Positions 37,901 through 49,900 of a DNA stretch of 64,000 bases are shown piece by piece. Source of the DNA: Sarcophilus harrisii (Eukaryota > Chordata > Mammalia > Dasyuromorphia > Dasyuridae); the NCBI RefSeq assembly GCF_902635505.1, contig NC_045427.1, positions 260,669,922 through 260,733,921 of the forward strand, read 5' to 3'. Made by a program: the position numbers and the translations under genes. A model generated the notes under the pieces. The model searched no databases and was not told the DNA's origin. It saw only the letters and a program-made list of their open reading frames with translations. Within the stretch, counting starts at the first letter, position 1. Each line of letters begins with the position of its first letter.

Positions 37901-40900
37901 GAAGCACTTTGAAGTCCTTAGAAGCAAAAAAGTTCTATAAACATGGTTCCTGTTATTGACTTGAATCAAACACTATATTTACAGTTCCCTTGAAAGAGGG
38001 CTTGAAGGCTCAATAGGACCAGATTATATGCCGAATTACATGATTGGTTGATAATAGAACATTTCCCTGCTTCAGTTTGTTCATCTTTAAATTGGGGGTG
38101 ATGATAATTATTTATGTAAGATTTTTAGACTTTTGAAACTTGAATCTCTGTAACTGCAAAACTTTTTGTACTTCTGTGCATATTGAAAGAGGCTCATCTA
38201 TTTAGAGGACAGTAGTACATTCAATAAACAATGAGTTACTTTTAACAAAGATTTCTTTCTGAACTGGATTAGTTTCACTTATCCTTACTGAATCAGTATA
38301 AGTAATGTAGTCATGATAAACTCTTGCATATCTTGGCAAGAACCCATTTACTCATCTGACCTTCACTTTGGAAGAATTACTCAATACTCTCAGATTTGGT
38401 TTAGTTCCAAAAACTAAAATAAGATTCTTGGGTGAGATCTGTCCCTTAAGAATTATATAGATGACAATCATTAAATTCCACTGGTGCTAATGAGACCATG
38501 AAATATTTTCCAAGTGAAGTGCTATTCCAGGAATGGTAGCAGATAGCCCTATTATCAAAAGAGAAAATTTAATTTAATTTTATAATTTTATCAGTCTTTT
38601 GGGGGATTAAATATAGAAATTATCCTTTTCTTCATTCTAGTTTTAAATTTATTGGAAGATAAATGATTTAGGACCTTTTTTCAGCTTTAGAGCTCTGATC
38701 CTGGAATAACAATAGAGGATCTTAGGATTTAGTAATTATACATCTCAGCAAACACCAGATTCCTTCAAGGGATCAGGAGTGATAAAATAGAATTTCTTTA
38801 TGATAGTGATTATAACAAAAATGTTAGCTAAAACTACTTTACATAGCACCTGGTGTTTTTCACTGTTCACTGCAAAATATCTCTTTGAAATAGGCCATTC
38901 AGTAAGCAAGAAAAGATCAATCATCTACTACGTGCTAAGCTCTATGCTGGATGATTCAAGAGACTCCTGTGTCATGGGACATATCCACTACCTTCTTTAG
39001 GGTATAGAGCTTGGCATGAGACAAGGCAAACACAATTATGTAATAAGTGCATCACAGAAGTGCAAAGCAAAAGTGTTGCTAAATCTTGCTGGAGGTGGTG
39101 CAAGGAATCGGGGAAGATTGATTGAAAGATCTGTCATGTGGCTATTACAGCATCAGACAGGTAGTAATGAAAACCTGTATAATGGAAGTGGCAGGAGGAA
39201 TAAAGTAGAAGAAATGGATATTAGGGAGGTGTTACATAAGGGTCTTGAAAATTGTTATATCCACATATAGTATCAGTAAAGTGCAGAGGAAAGATAATAG
39301 CTTGGATTTGGACATATTAAGTTGGAGGTGGCAGTAGGATATACACGTGTGATATTCAGAAAAAAGTGAGACCAGAGCTTTAGATTTAGAAGTCACTTAC
39401 ATAAGGTAGTAATTAAAACTGGTGATTTGCTAAAGAGGGTGGCTTGGTGACACAGTGCATAGAATGCTGTGTGTGGAGTCAGGAAAACCTGAATATAGAT
39501 GCAACCTCAGACATCTTTTAAGTTGTGCGCAACTTAACCTGGACAAGTCACAGCAATCCTGTTTGCTTTAGTTTTCTCATCTGTAAAATGAAGAGAAAGA
39601 AATGGCAAATCACTTCAATACCTTTGCCAATACCAAGTCATGCAGAATCAGACATGAGTGAAATTATTGAATAACATGTTTGCTAAAGAGAAGAGCTTGT
39701 AGGGGGAAAAAAAAAGAGGGTCAAGGAAAGTTTCTTGGGCAACACCCACGTTAAAGGATTAAGAAGAGGATTAGGAACCAGTGAAGGAGACATAGTGGTT
39801 CTAAAAGAAGGAGAAACAAAAGTGTTATGTATCTGAAGTTAGAGGAGAGAAAAAATGTGCAATAGAAGTGTAGTCAACAGTGGTATACTTAAAGAGAGGT
39901 CCAAAATTTAAGCTGTGGTGGGGTGGGAAGGAGGAAGTAATTGGATTTGGCAGTTAGGAGGTCACTAGTGACCTTTGAAAATAGTTTTTTGCCAAATTGC
40001 AATGGCAAAAATCCAGCTGCAAAAAGTTTAGAAGAGAATAGGTGATGAAGAAGTAGAGTCAATAGATATAGAGAATATTTTTCCAGAATTTTAGGGAGAA
40101 AACTCAGAGAATGAGCTAAATGGGGAAAAAAGTGATTTGGAAATGTCTTTTTAGAATCAAGGGGATGTAGATAATGTTTATACACAAGATGGGAAAGGGA
40201 GCTACAAAACATGTCTTCACTTCCTCAAACCAAAAGAGATCCAAGTTTACCTTCCAAAGTGATTTCCTTGAAGAGAAACTTTCATCAGGAAATATATGTT
40301 CTGGCATGTTGGGAGTCTTGTTACTTGTTTCATGCTGTGTATTTCTTGCACTATTTTAGAAAATGTGAAGAAATTAAATCCTTTATCCAAAATAAAATAT
40401 TGGAGAATAGGCACATAGATGCTGATATATAAAATATCATCCTTCATATTTTAACATGACTTTCACAATGAAGCCAATTTCAGTTTGACAGATAGAGATA
40501 AAAAGACGTATGTGATTGTTACTTTTTCCACAACACTATGAATGTAACTTGTCAACTTTTTGCTTAGTAATATTGGTGTCTGTTCGTGTATGGGTGTACC
40601 TCTTTCTCTAGGACACCTCAAATCAGCCACATTTACACAATTTATAAATCATCTTAATTCCTTGTTGTACTACTTAGATGGGGACAGGTAGAAAAACAGA
40701 TTCCAAATAAATGGGTTTTCCATGTTTAATACTAAATTGAAGGAAAAATCATTGTTCAAATTTATTTTTAAGGCGAGAACGTCAGTATTCTATATGTAGT
40801 AGTGAAGATTCGCCTGGCTCTTGTGAAATCCTGTATTTCAATATGGGTAATCCTTATCAACTCACGGTGCACAAAGGGAAATGTATTGGTGAGTAAACTA

Positions 40901-43900
40901 GCTACATCCATTTATTTTAAGGACCAAAAATGAGCATTAAAAAGAGTGGCAGGATGATGATGACTATTGACACAGATAGATAATCTTTAAATTTTGCACA
41001 GTGCTTTCCATTCTTTATCTCATTTGACTTCACATCATGAGGGAGGTACTGCTAGCATTATCCTCCTAACATTTCCTACATTTTAAGAGGCACTATGAAA
41101 GAACTCTGGACTGATGAGAAAAGTCCTGAATTCTATTCTTGCCTATCATTGGTTCAGTATAATTTACTATTTCTTGAAATACAGCTCCATAATAGGGATT
41201 CAAATGGAGCTACTTAACTGTATCTTAAAGTCCAATCACTCTGGCTTTCCTGATTGGCCAATAATAAGTCCCAGTCCAAACCTTATTTGTTCATTGATGC
41301 CTCAAACTAAATACAAATAGCAAATGTTTCTATTCTGGTCAAAAACCCTGAGTGCCTTCCCTTCTAATTTGTAGTAGGCAAACTAGGCCATCTTTTGCCC
41401 CATTTCTTATCTAATCCTAAATCATTGAATATATGGATATTGCTTCAGACAGATCTGAGAAAGATCTTAAGTGTCTAGATCTCCCACTGCATCTGGGGCC
41501 ATATCTAGTTGTCCTGACCGTTTATCTTGCCACTAGGCTCAGATGACTCTGGAAGAGAGAATGAGGTTGACAACTTTGCACAGCCCATCTTCACTTAAAT
41601 CCAGGCCATTTGCAAATTGACATTACCTCCAGGCAAATCACTTTGATGTTCTTTGGGGCTCATTTTCTCCACCTCCAAGAAAGATAGTAACCTATCTTCT
41701 TAGGAATCTTATTATGACAAATTAGATATCTTTTAAATTATCTGAGTTTTTTGAAAGGAGAGTATACAATAATACTAAATAGTGTATTAGTCACACATAA
41801 TTTCCGATATTAGAATTATCAGGTATCTACTGCTTAAAAAAAAAAAAGAAAGAAAGAAAAAAAAAGAAAGAAAGAAATTGTAATTTTTGTAATTAACATG
41901 GGTTTTTAAGTGCCCTGTAGCCTTTTAATAACCATGAAGTATCTTTTTCAGAAATTGGTTATCACAACCTGTTTGCCTTTTTCTTCTGGTGTATTTGATA
42001 ACTGATGAGGAGGTCCCAGTTTTGATTGTTTTATTTAGCAATTTCTAACAAGATTATCCTTTGGAATTTTACTTTTTGAGTAAAGTAGAATTTAAAATAG
42101 TCTTTCAGGATCCAGTGGCTTTGTCCTAAATATGTAACTAATTTTTATCTTAGAGCTACAATCATCTCTATACCTGATATTCTGGGAGCAGGAAGAGTCT
42201 GGATGATACAAAATTGAAAAATGAATTTAAGTAGCTTCAAGTTTTTGTTCCATCAAATTTTACCTTCTTTCTTTTTCACTTCCCATCCTTCTTAAGGAGT
42301 TAAATTGAACAGCAGAATAATAATTTAAAAAAAAAAAAGCAGGCAGTAGAAAGAAGATACAAAGGAAGTAAATAAACTTGACAATCCTAGTTAATTGAAA
42401 GTTTTATTACATAGCACCTAGTATAATATTCTGTACAAAGTGACCATTCCATATAAACTGGTGACCAATCAATTATATGGGAAACTTGAGATCTTTGATA
42501 AAAATGATTGGCATTGGAATACTTGTCTGAGAGATATTTGAAATTCATGGCACAAAGCCCATTGTTCATAGAAGGACTTCAGGGAGGTAAATTAACCCCT
42601 GCTCCTTACCATGTCTTTGTCTCAGAGTCTCACTAGTATTCATTAAACATATTGCCCTTACTTAATACCTTAATTAGAAAGTAAATTTGTATATTGAAGG
42701 ATCTTCATAAACTACATCATTTATTTTCCACAGCAGGAATAGACTTTTAAATGTACTTTGATTTCCTGTTAAGTTGTTTTTTGTTTGGGGGCTTTTTTTA
42801 GATTGATTAATTGGCCATTATTTTCCATTGAAAGGTTTTAAAATTTCAAAGAAGAAAATGCATGTTTTGGAAGTAAAATTACTAGTTATAAATTGTTATT
42901 CTTAGTATACCCTGGTTCATGGCAAAGTTTTATTGTTAACTGTTTTTCTTTCTTCTTTTTGTAGTATATTCTTTGGTCCTATTACTTTTCTCCTTTTTTA
43001 TTACTATTATTAGCCTGGAATTTTCATGTAACACTGAAAAACCACATTGAATGCTTTACATACTACATTTACATACTATATGTACATAATGTACATACTA
43101 CATTAAAAGGTATTATACATACTACATTTATAATACCTTTTAAGTAACAGCATGCCTTATTCTATGAACATTTAAAAAACTGTACCTCTGACTGGTTAGA
43201 TGCTGTATTTCATTCATTTCTTTAGGTTGTCAGTGCTAAAGAAAATTGAAAGTTTTTTCCCTTGGCAAAAAATTTTAGATGTCATTTGTGATGCACTAGA
43301 CAACTGTAATCAAAAAGTTATAAAAATGTTTATTTTAATAACAAATCTGTAAAATAAAAATACTTAATGAATAGAAGCTGTTTCTGCTGTCTGATTGTCA
43401 GTTGACTCAGTACAATAATTCTTTATCCAAGTGTTTAAAAAGTGTGCTATAGTTTTACTTTTTCCAAGTGAAATAAATAATAATTAAACAATAAGATAGC
43501 AATTTAAAGACTGTTCTTTTATTTTCCAAGGGTTTAGTTCACAAAATACAAATGAGAACATATGCCTTTGACTAAATAGGCATCTTGCCATCGCTTATAT
43601 TTTACCCAAAGTAGCCATATTCAGTCATCTTTTCTGGGCCTTTGATATCAATTTCTGATACAAATAGGCACTTGTATTTACTGAGCATGCGTTGTTTTTT
43701 TGTTTGTTTTGCTGAGGCAATTGGGGTTAAGGGACTTAACAGGGTCACACAGCCAGGAAGTGTTAATTAAGTGTCTGAGAACAGATTTGAACTCAGGTCT
43801 TCCTGACTTCAGGGCTGGTGCTCTATCCACTGCACCATCTAGCTGCTCACATGTGTTGTTTTTAAGAAGGCAGCCAGTTCAGGAAACTATCAGATTTATT

Positions 43901-46900
43901 ACTTGGATTTTAAAATGCTCTTAATGAATGATCCTTTTCCTTGAAATTGAGATAATGTCCCAGATGTTTTCTTTCTGCACACATTGATCAGAATAAACTT
44001 TATAGAATTTCACTATGTTCAATTTTTCTATTTTTTTGTTTTTTGTTTTGGCATTTTGAAACCATTTGTGCACATATAATTTTGTGGGACCTGAGTAGGA
44101 GATTGTAAATGAATTTGATTTTGATGTAGGTAATAGAAAATGTTAGACATTTGAAGATTCCTTATCAGGTATTTTTTTCTGTCCCTCTCTTAGCTCTTTG
44201 TAAGTATTTTTCTTTGTCTATTAAACCAAAGAAAAATATAACAGTGAAATTTAACTTCATTTCTCTTTTTGTCGTTTTATATACAGACAATGATGTACAG
44301 CTTGGAAAACTAACCTATAATGCCTTGGAAACAGCCACTGGCAACTTTGTCCTTTTATATGAGTGGATACTTCAGTGGCAGGAAAAACTGGGTCAGTTTC
44401 TTACCAGTCAAGAAAGAGAGAAGATTGATAAATGCAAAAAACAGGTTGGGAACACTTTTTTCTTCATTTGGAGACTAGTGGAACATTTAATATGTTTCTA
44501 TATTGACCAAATAAAAGAATGACCTACTAGAAATGCTTTCTGTAGTAATAATACCAGAAAGAAGAAATTTAAGGAATTAGAATAAGCAAAGAGAAAAAAC
44601 TAATACACTGTAGATAATCTGATGCTATACATAGAATCCTAGAGAGCCATCTAACAAGCTATTAAAGGTTAACATTTTAGCAAAGTGACAGGATATAAAA
44701 TAATCCCATATAAATAATCAGCATTTCTGTATATTACCAACAAAGTCCAGCAAACAAAGATAGAAAGAGAAATTCCATTTAAAATATGGAAGATAATTTA
44801 AAATACTTGGGAGTTTACATGCCAAGGCAAACTTAGAAGCTATATGAACATAATTACAAAACACTTTTCACACAAATAAAAACAGATTTTAGACAATTAG
44901 AGAATTGTTAATTGTTCATGGGTGGGCTCAGTTGATATAATAAAAATGACACATATCTAAATTTACTTATTCAGTGCCATATCAATCAAACTGCCAAAGT
45001 AATTTTTTTAGAACTATAAAAAATAACTGCATTAATCTGGAAGAGCAAAAGGTCTAGAATGTCAGAGGAATCAATTTTTAAAAAAGCTGTGAAGGAAGGC
45101 AGTGTAATAGTACCAAATTTGAAAGTATATTACAAAGTGGTATTCATGAAAACAATCTAGTACTGACTAAGAAACAGTGGAGAAACAGTGGAATAGAATA
45201 GGTACACAATACATAATAGTAAATAATCATAGCAATATATTATTTGATAAATGCAGATATCTAAGTTTTTGGGACAAGAGCTCACTATTTGAAAAATTGC
45301 TGGGAAAACCAGAATGCAGTTTCACAGAATTTTGGTATAGACTAACATCTTATACCATATATTAAGATAAAAGTCAAAATGAGTACCATAAAAAAATAAG
45401 GGGAGTGTGGAAAATTTTACCTATCAATTCTACAGATAAGAAAGGAATTTACAACTAGAGATAGAAAGGATCATAAAAAATAAAATGGATAATTTTGGTT
45501 ACATTAATTTAAAAAGTTTATACACAAATAAAATCAATGCAGCCAAAGAAAATTGGTGGGGACCAGGGGGAGAATTTATAGCAAATTTCTCTGATAAAGG
45601 CCTCATTTCTCAAGTATTTAGAGAATTGAATAAAATTTATAAAATAAGAGCTTTTTCCTAATTGGCAAATAGTCAAAGGATATTAATAGACAATTTTGAA
45701 AAAAATCAAAACTATATGTAGTCATAGGAAAAAATTAAATCACCATTAATTAGAAAAATGCAAATTAAACAACTCTGAGGTACCACCTCACATCTATCAG
45801 ATTGGCTAACATGACAAAAAAGAAAAATGATAAATATTGGAAGGAATGTGGAAAAACTGCAACACTGACCCAGTGCTGGTTGAATTGTGAACTGATCTAA
45901 ATATTCTAGAGAACAATTTGGAACTATAGCCAAAAGCCTATAAAACTGTGCATACCCTTTGCAATATCATTAATACAGCTATATCTCAAAGAAATAAAAA
46001 ACAAAACAAAAAGGACTGATATGTGCAAAAATATTTATAGTAGCTCTTTTTTGTGGTAGCAAAGAGTAAAAATTGAGTGGATGCTTATCAATGGGGGATT
46101 GATTAAACAAGCTGTAGTATATGATAATGAAGGAATACTGTTGTACTATAAGAAATGATAAATAGGCTAATTTCAGCAGAATCTGGGAAGACAGTGATGC
46201 AAAGTGGAGTGAATAAAACCAGGAGAACATTATACATAATAATAGCCACATTGTACCCAATTGTATAAACTGTGAATGACTTGGCTATTCTAGTCAATTC
46301 AGTGATCCAAGACAATTCTGAAGGATTATGATGAAAAAATGCTATCTACCTTCCAAGTAGAGAACTGAGGGAATCTGAGGCATAATTTTTCACTTTTCTT
46401 AGTTTTCTTCTTCTTCTTCTTCTTTTTTTTTTTTGCAATATGGCTAATATGGAAATGTTTTTCTTTTTTTCCCTATTTTCTAAAATAATAGCTTTTTATT
46501 TTCAAAATAGATGCAAAAATAGTTTTCAGCATTCACACTTGCAAAACCTTGTTTCAAATTTTTCTCTCTCTCTTTCCCATACCCCCTTCCTTAGATGGCA
46601 AGTAATCCAATATATGTTAGACATGTGTAATTCTTCTATACATATTTTCACATTTATCATGCTACACAAGAAAAGTCAGATCAAATGATGAAACGAGAAA
46701 GAAAAAAAGTAAGTAAATAACAATAACAAAAAAGGTTAAAATACTATGTTGTAATCCACATTCAGTTCTTATAATCCTCTTTCTGGATGCAGCTGGCTCT
46801 CTTCACCATAAATCTATTGGAATTGCCTGAATCTCCTCATTATTGAAAAGAGCCACATCCATCACAGTTGATCATCAAATAATTTTCTTGTTACTATGTA

Positions 46901-49900
46901 CTATGTTTTCTTTGTTTTACTCACTTCACTTAGCATCAGTTCATGTAAATCTCTCCAAGCCTTTCTGAAATCATCCTGCTGATTGTTTCTTATAGAACAA
47001 TAATTGTTCATGATTTCATATGTATAATTGATATTAGAGTTCTTGCCTTCCATAAAAGAAATATTTTTAAAAGAAATGTTTTTTGGGGTTTCTCCCCAAA
47101 TACCCATATGAAAGTAATCAGTTTTCTTAATATAAATTAGTATTTTATATTCCTGGGAAAGAAGCAGCCACTTTTCCCATCAACCTTTCCAAAAGATTAC
47201 TGAACTGAGTAGAACAGAAGCCTGTTAGTTTCCACCTTCTTTCTCCCTGTACCCCAGATATTCTAATGGCACCCAAAAGTACCCCCACTTTCCCCCCTTT
47301 TGTTGGTATGGTAATTCTTCTTATCTCAGATCATTTAGCATTTAAGGAACACATCTTAACTAGAATATAGACTTAGCATTGACCCATTTTAAGCTTTTAT
47401 AGTTTGATTTTTAGATGTCCAAGAAGATAGCTGCTATTTTTACCATTGTTTCTAGTGAACTGACAACCTGTCTGCAATATTATTTTACTTAAAGTCATGT
47501 TTTCAGAAAACAGACTGTTAGATGGAGTTTGCCTACTCTTTCCTTAGAGTTTTTGTCAAAATTGGTTTTTAAGACAAAGAAGAACTGGCAAAAATTTTTA
47601 GTACTTATAATAAGAAATAGCATTATTTTTTCTTTTTCCTGATTGCTAATATTATACCATTAGACTAAACTTGACCCAAACTGCCTGTTTACAATTGCAT
47701 CTAAAATGGCTTGAAAATAAACTTAAAAATTTATTCGGGAGATGTGAAAGAATTAATAATTACTTAAGTTTAAAAAATTACTAAATAGTTAACGTAATAC
47801 TGTTTTAGTTTTGGTTTTAATTGACAAAGCAAGTAAGGCAATTAAGTTGATGAAAATGATTTAGTGTCAAATTTTAATTTCTAAACCAAAATTTTATAAA
47901 AGAGAAAGGACCATGACCTTTTTTGATATCATTCAAATTCAAAATAAATATATCATGTTGTAATTTTTACCTCTATTGACAGAGTGGGATATGGACTAAA
48001 TTACTAATTTCATACTCAAACAATGAGTTAAGCTTTCCCAGCTTTATCAGTCTTATACCAATTTAGGCCTTTCTTCTGGTTCTCTCTTGAAAATTCATTT
48101 TCTAAACATTTTCCATTATGAAACAAAATGGCAGTTAATTCTAACTAATACATGGTAAACTTTGTGTCTTTTTCTAATCAGATTCAAGGGGCAGAAGCAG
48201 AATTCAACTCACTGGTGAAATTGAGCCATCCAAATATAGTACACTATCGAGCAATGAACTTCAGAGAAAAGGGCAATTCTCTTGTTGTGGACATTTTAGT
48301 GGAACACATCAGTGGTCTTTCTCTCTCTACATATCTGAGCAAAGCAGTCCCTCTTCCTGTTGATCAGCTGCGAGGTTATGCATCCCAGCTTCTGTCAGGC
48401 CTTGAATATTTGCATAGCAATTCAGTGGTACATAAAGTCCTGAGTGCTTCAAATGTCCTGGTGGATACTGAAGGCACCATCAAGATTACAGACTACAGTA
48501 TTTCCAAACGCTTGGCAGATATCTGCAAGGAGGATGTTTTTGAGCAAACACGAGTTCGTTTTAGTGATGATGCTTTGCCTAACAAAACTGGGAAGAAAGG
48601 AGATGTGTGGAGCCTGGGCCTCCTGCTGCTTTCCCTCAGCCAGGGTCAAGAAAGTAAAAAGTACCCTGTCACTGTCCCCAGTGACCTCCCCGCCGACTTC
48701 CAAGACTTTCTAAAGAAGTAAGTGTCCTTGGCATTCTTGTTTATTCTCATCTCCAACTATATCAATAGAATACTGGCAGCACTGAGTGTCTGATTTATTT
48801 ATTTATTTTGCTGAGGCATTTGGAGCTAAGGACTTGTCCAGGGTCACACAGCTAGGAAGTGTTAAGTGTCTGAGGCCAGATTTGAACTCAGGTCCTCCTG
48901 ACTTCAAGGATCTATCCACTGCACTACCTAGCTGCCCCTTGAGTGTCTGATTTTTGAAGACAAAGAAGCTGAAATGCTGCCTTAGAATCAGTTCTTTGTA
49001 CCCCTCTTTTTCTCCTCATTTGGCATTTCTATCTACTCCTGGATTACCTGTATTTCACATAAGCTTACCTCTTACATCCTCCAGTTCCATCCAGATTTAC
49101 TTTTTCATAGCTTTCAAACTTTTGCATGATATCATAGACATATTCAGGACTTATTGTGGTCAAATATTCAAGACTCCCCAAACAGAGAATTCCTTAGGAT
49201 TGTCAGTTAGTCTTGTCTAATGCTTCTACTCAAGGGACTAAAAGTCAAAAAGCATTTTTTAAAACATTTACTCTGCTACATACTGGGGATAAACAGAAAA
49301 ATGTAGACCTTCAAAGAGCTCCCATCCTACTGGGAAAGACCGACAGATAGGTATACATAAATGATATATACAGCATATTAAGAAGGTAATCTCAGAAGGG
49401 AATTGCTAGTAGTGGACAGACCTAGCAACGTTCCCCTCAGAAGGAGGGAATTAGCAACATTCTCCTTAGAAAGAGGGAGTTGAGCTAAGTCTTAAAGGAA
49501 TCTGAGGAAGCGAAAAGGCAGAGGTGAGGAGAACACCCAGCACAAAGGTGTAGATGTGAGAGATGGACTGTTTTATATGAGGAATAGATCATAAAGTACA
49601 TGAAGGGGAGTAAAAGTGCAAAGACTAGAAAGGTAGAAAAGAATCTTGTTGTAAAGAACTTTAAATGCCAAACTGGCTTTTATATTTGACTCTGGAGGTT
49701 ATAGAGAATAGAGTTAATTGAAAAGAACTGTATGAATTGAAACCTTGAACTGTGGTTTGTGACCCTATATGAAGTCTCATAATGACTGTGGGGGTCATAT
49801 AATCTTGATTTATTATGAGTAAATGTTTTATTCACATTTCTATTTTATATACTTATTTATAAAGGTATATGTGACTACATTACATAAAACTTTCTTGAGT

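Larger units (their letters stand above)
34564..40772 (+). other. EIF2AK4: Intron 6 of EIF2AK4
   Basis: Contains a 77-nt hairpin at 35030, SINE and hAT remnants near 35800-36290, an L2-type tail near 37100-37190, and the ancient repeat from 39000 with a nested SINE. I see nothing recognisable in 36700-37080, 37200-38950 and 40200-40760. Confidence 0.65.
44445..48181 (+). other. EIF2AK4: Intron 8 of EIF2AK4
   Basis: Dominated by a nested pair of L1 elements (44555-47065). The remainder, 47070-48180, is AT-rich with nothing recognised. Confidence 0.7.

Noticed and set aside
41836-41877. CRISPR-like or satellite array
   Set aside because: Simple (AAAG)n microsatellite. No repeat-spacer array occurs anywhere in the window.
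44151-44522. 123-codon frame around exon 8 as a separate gene
   Set aside because: Only 44287-44444 is GCN2 exon 8. The flanks are intron on both sides.
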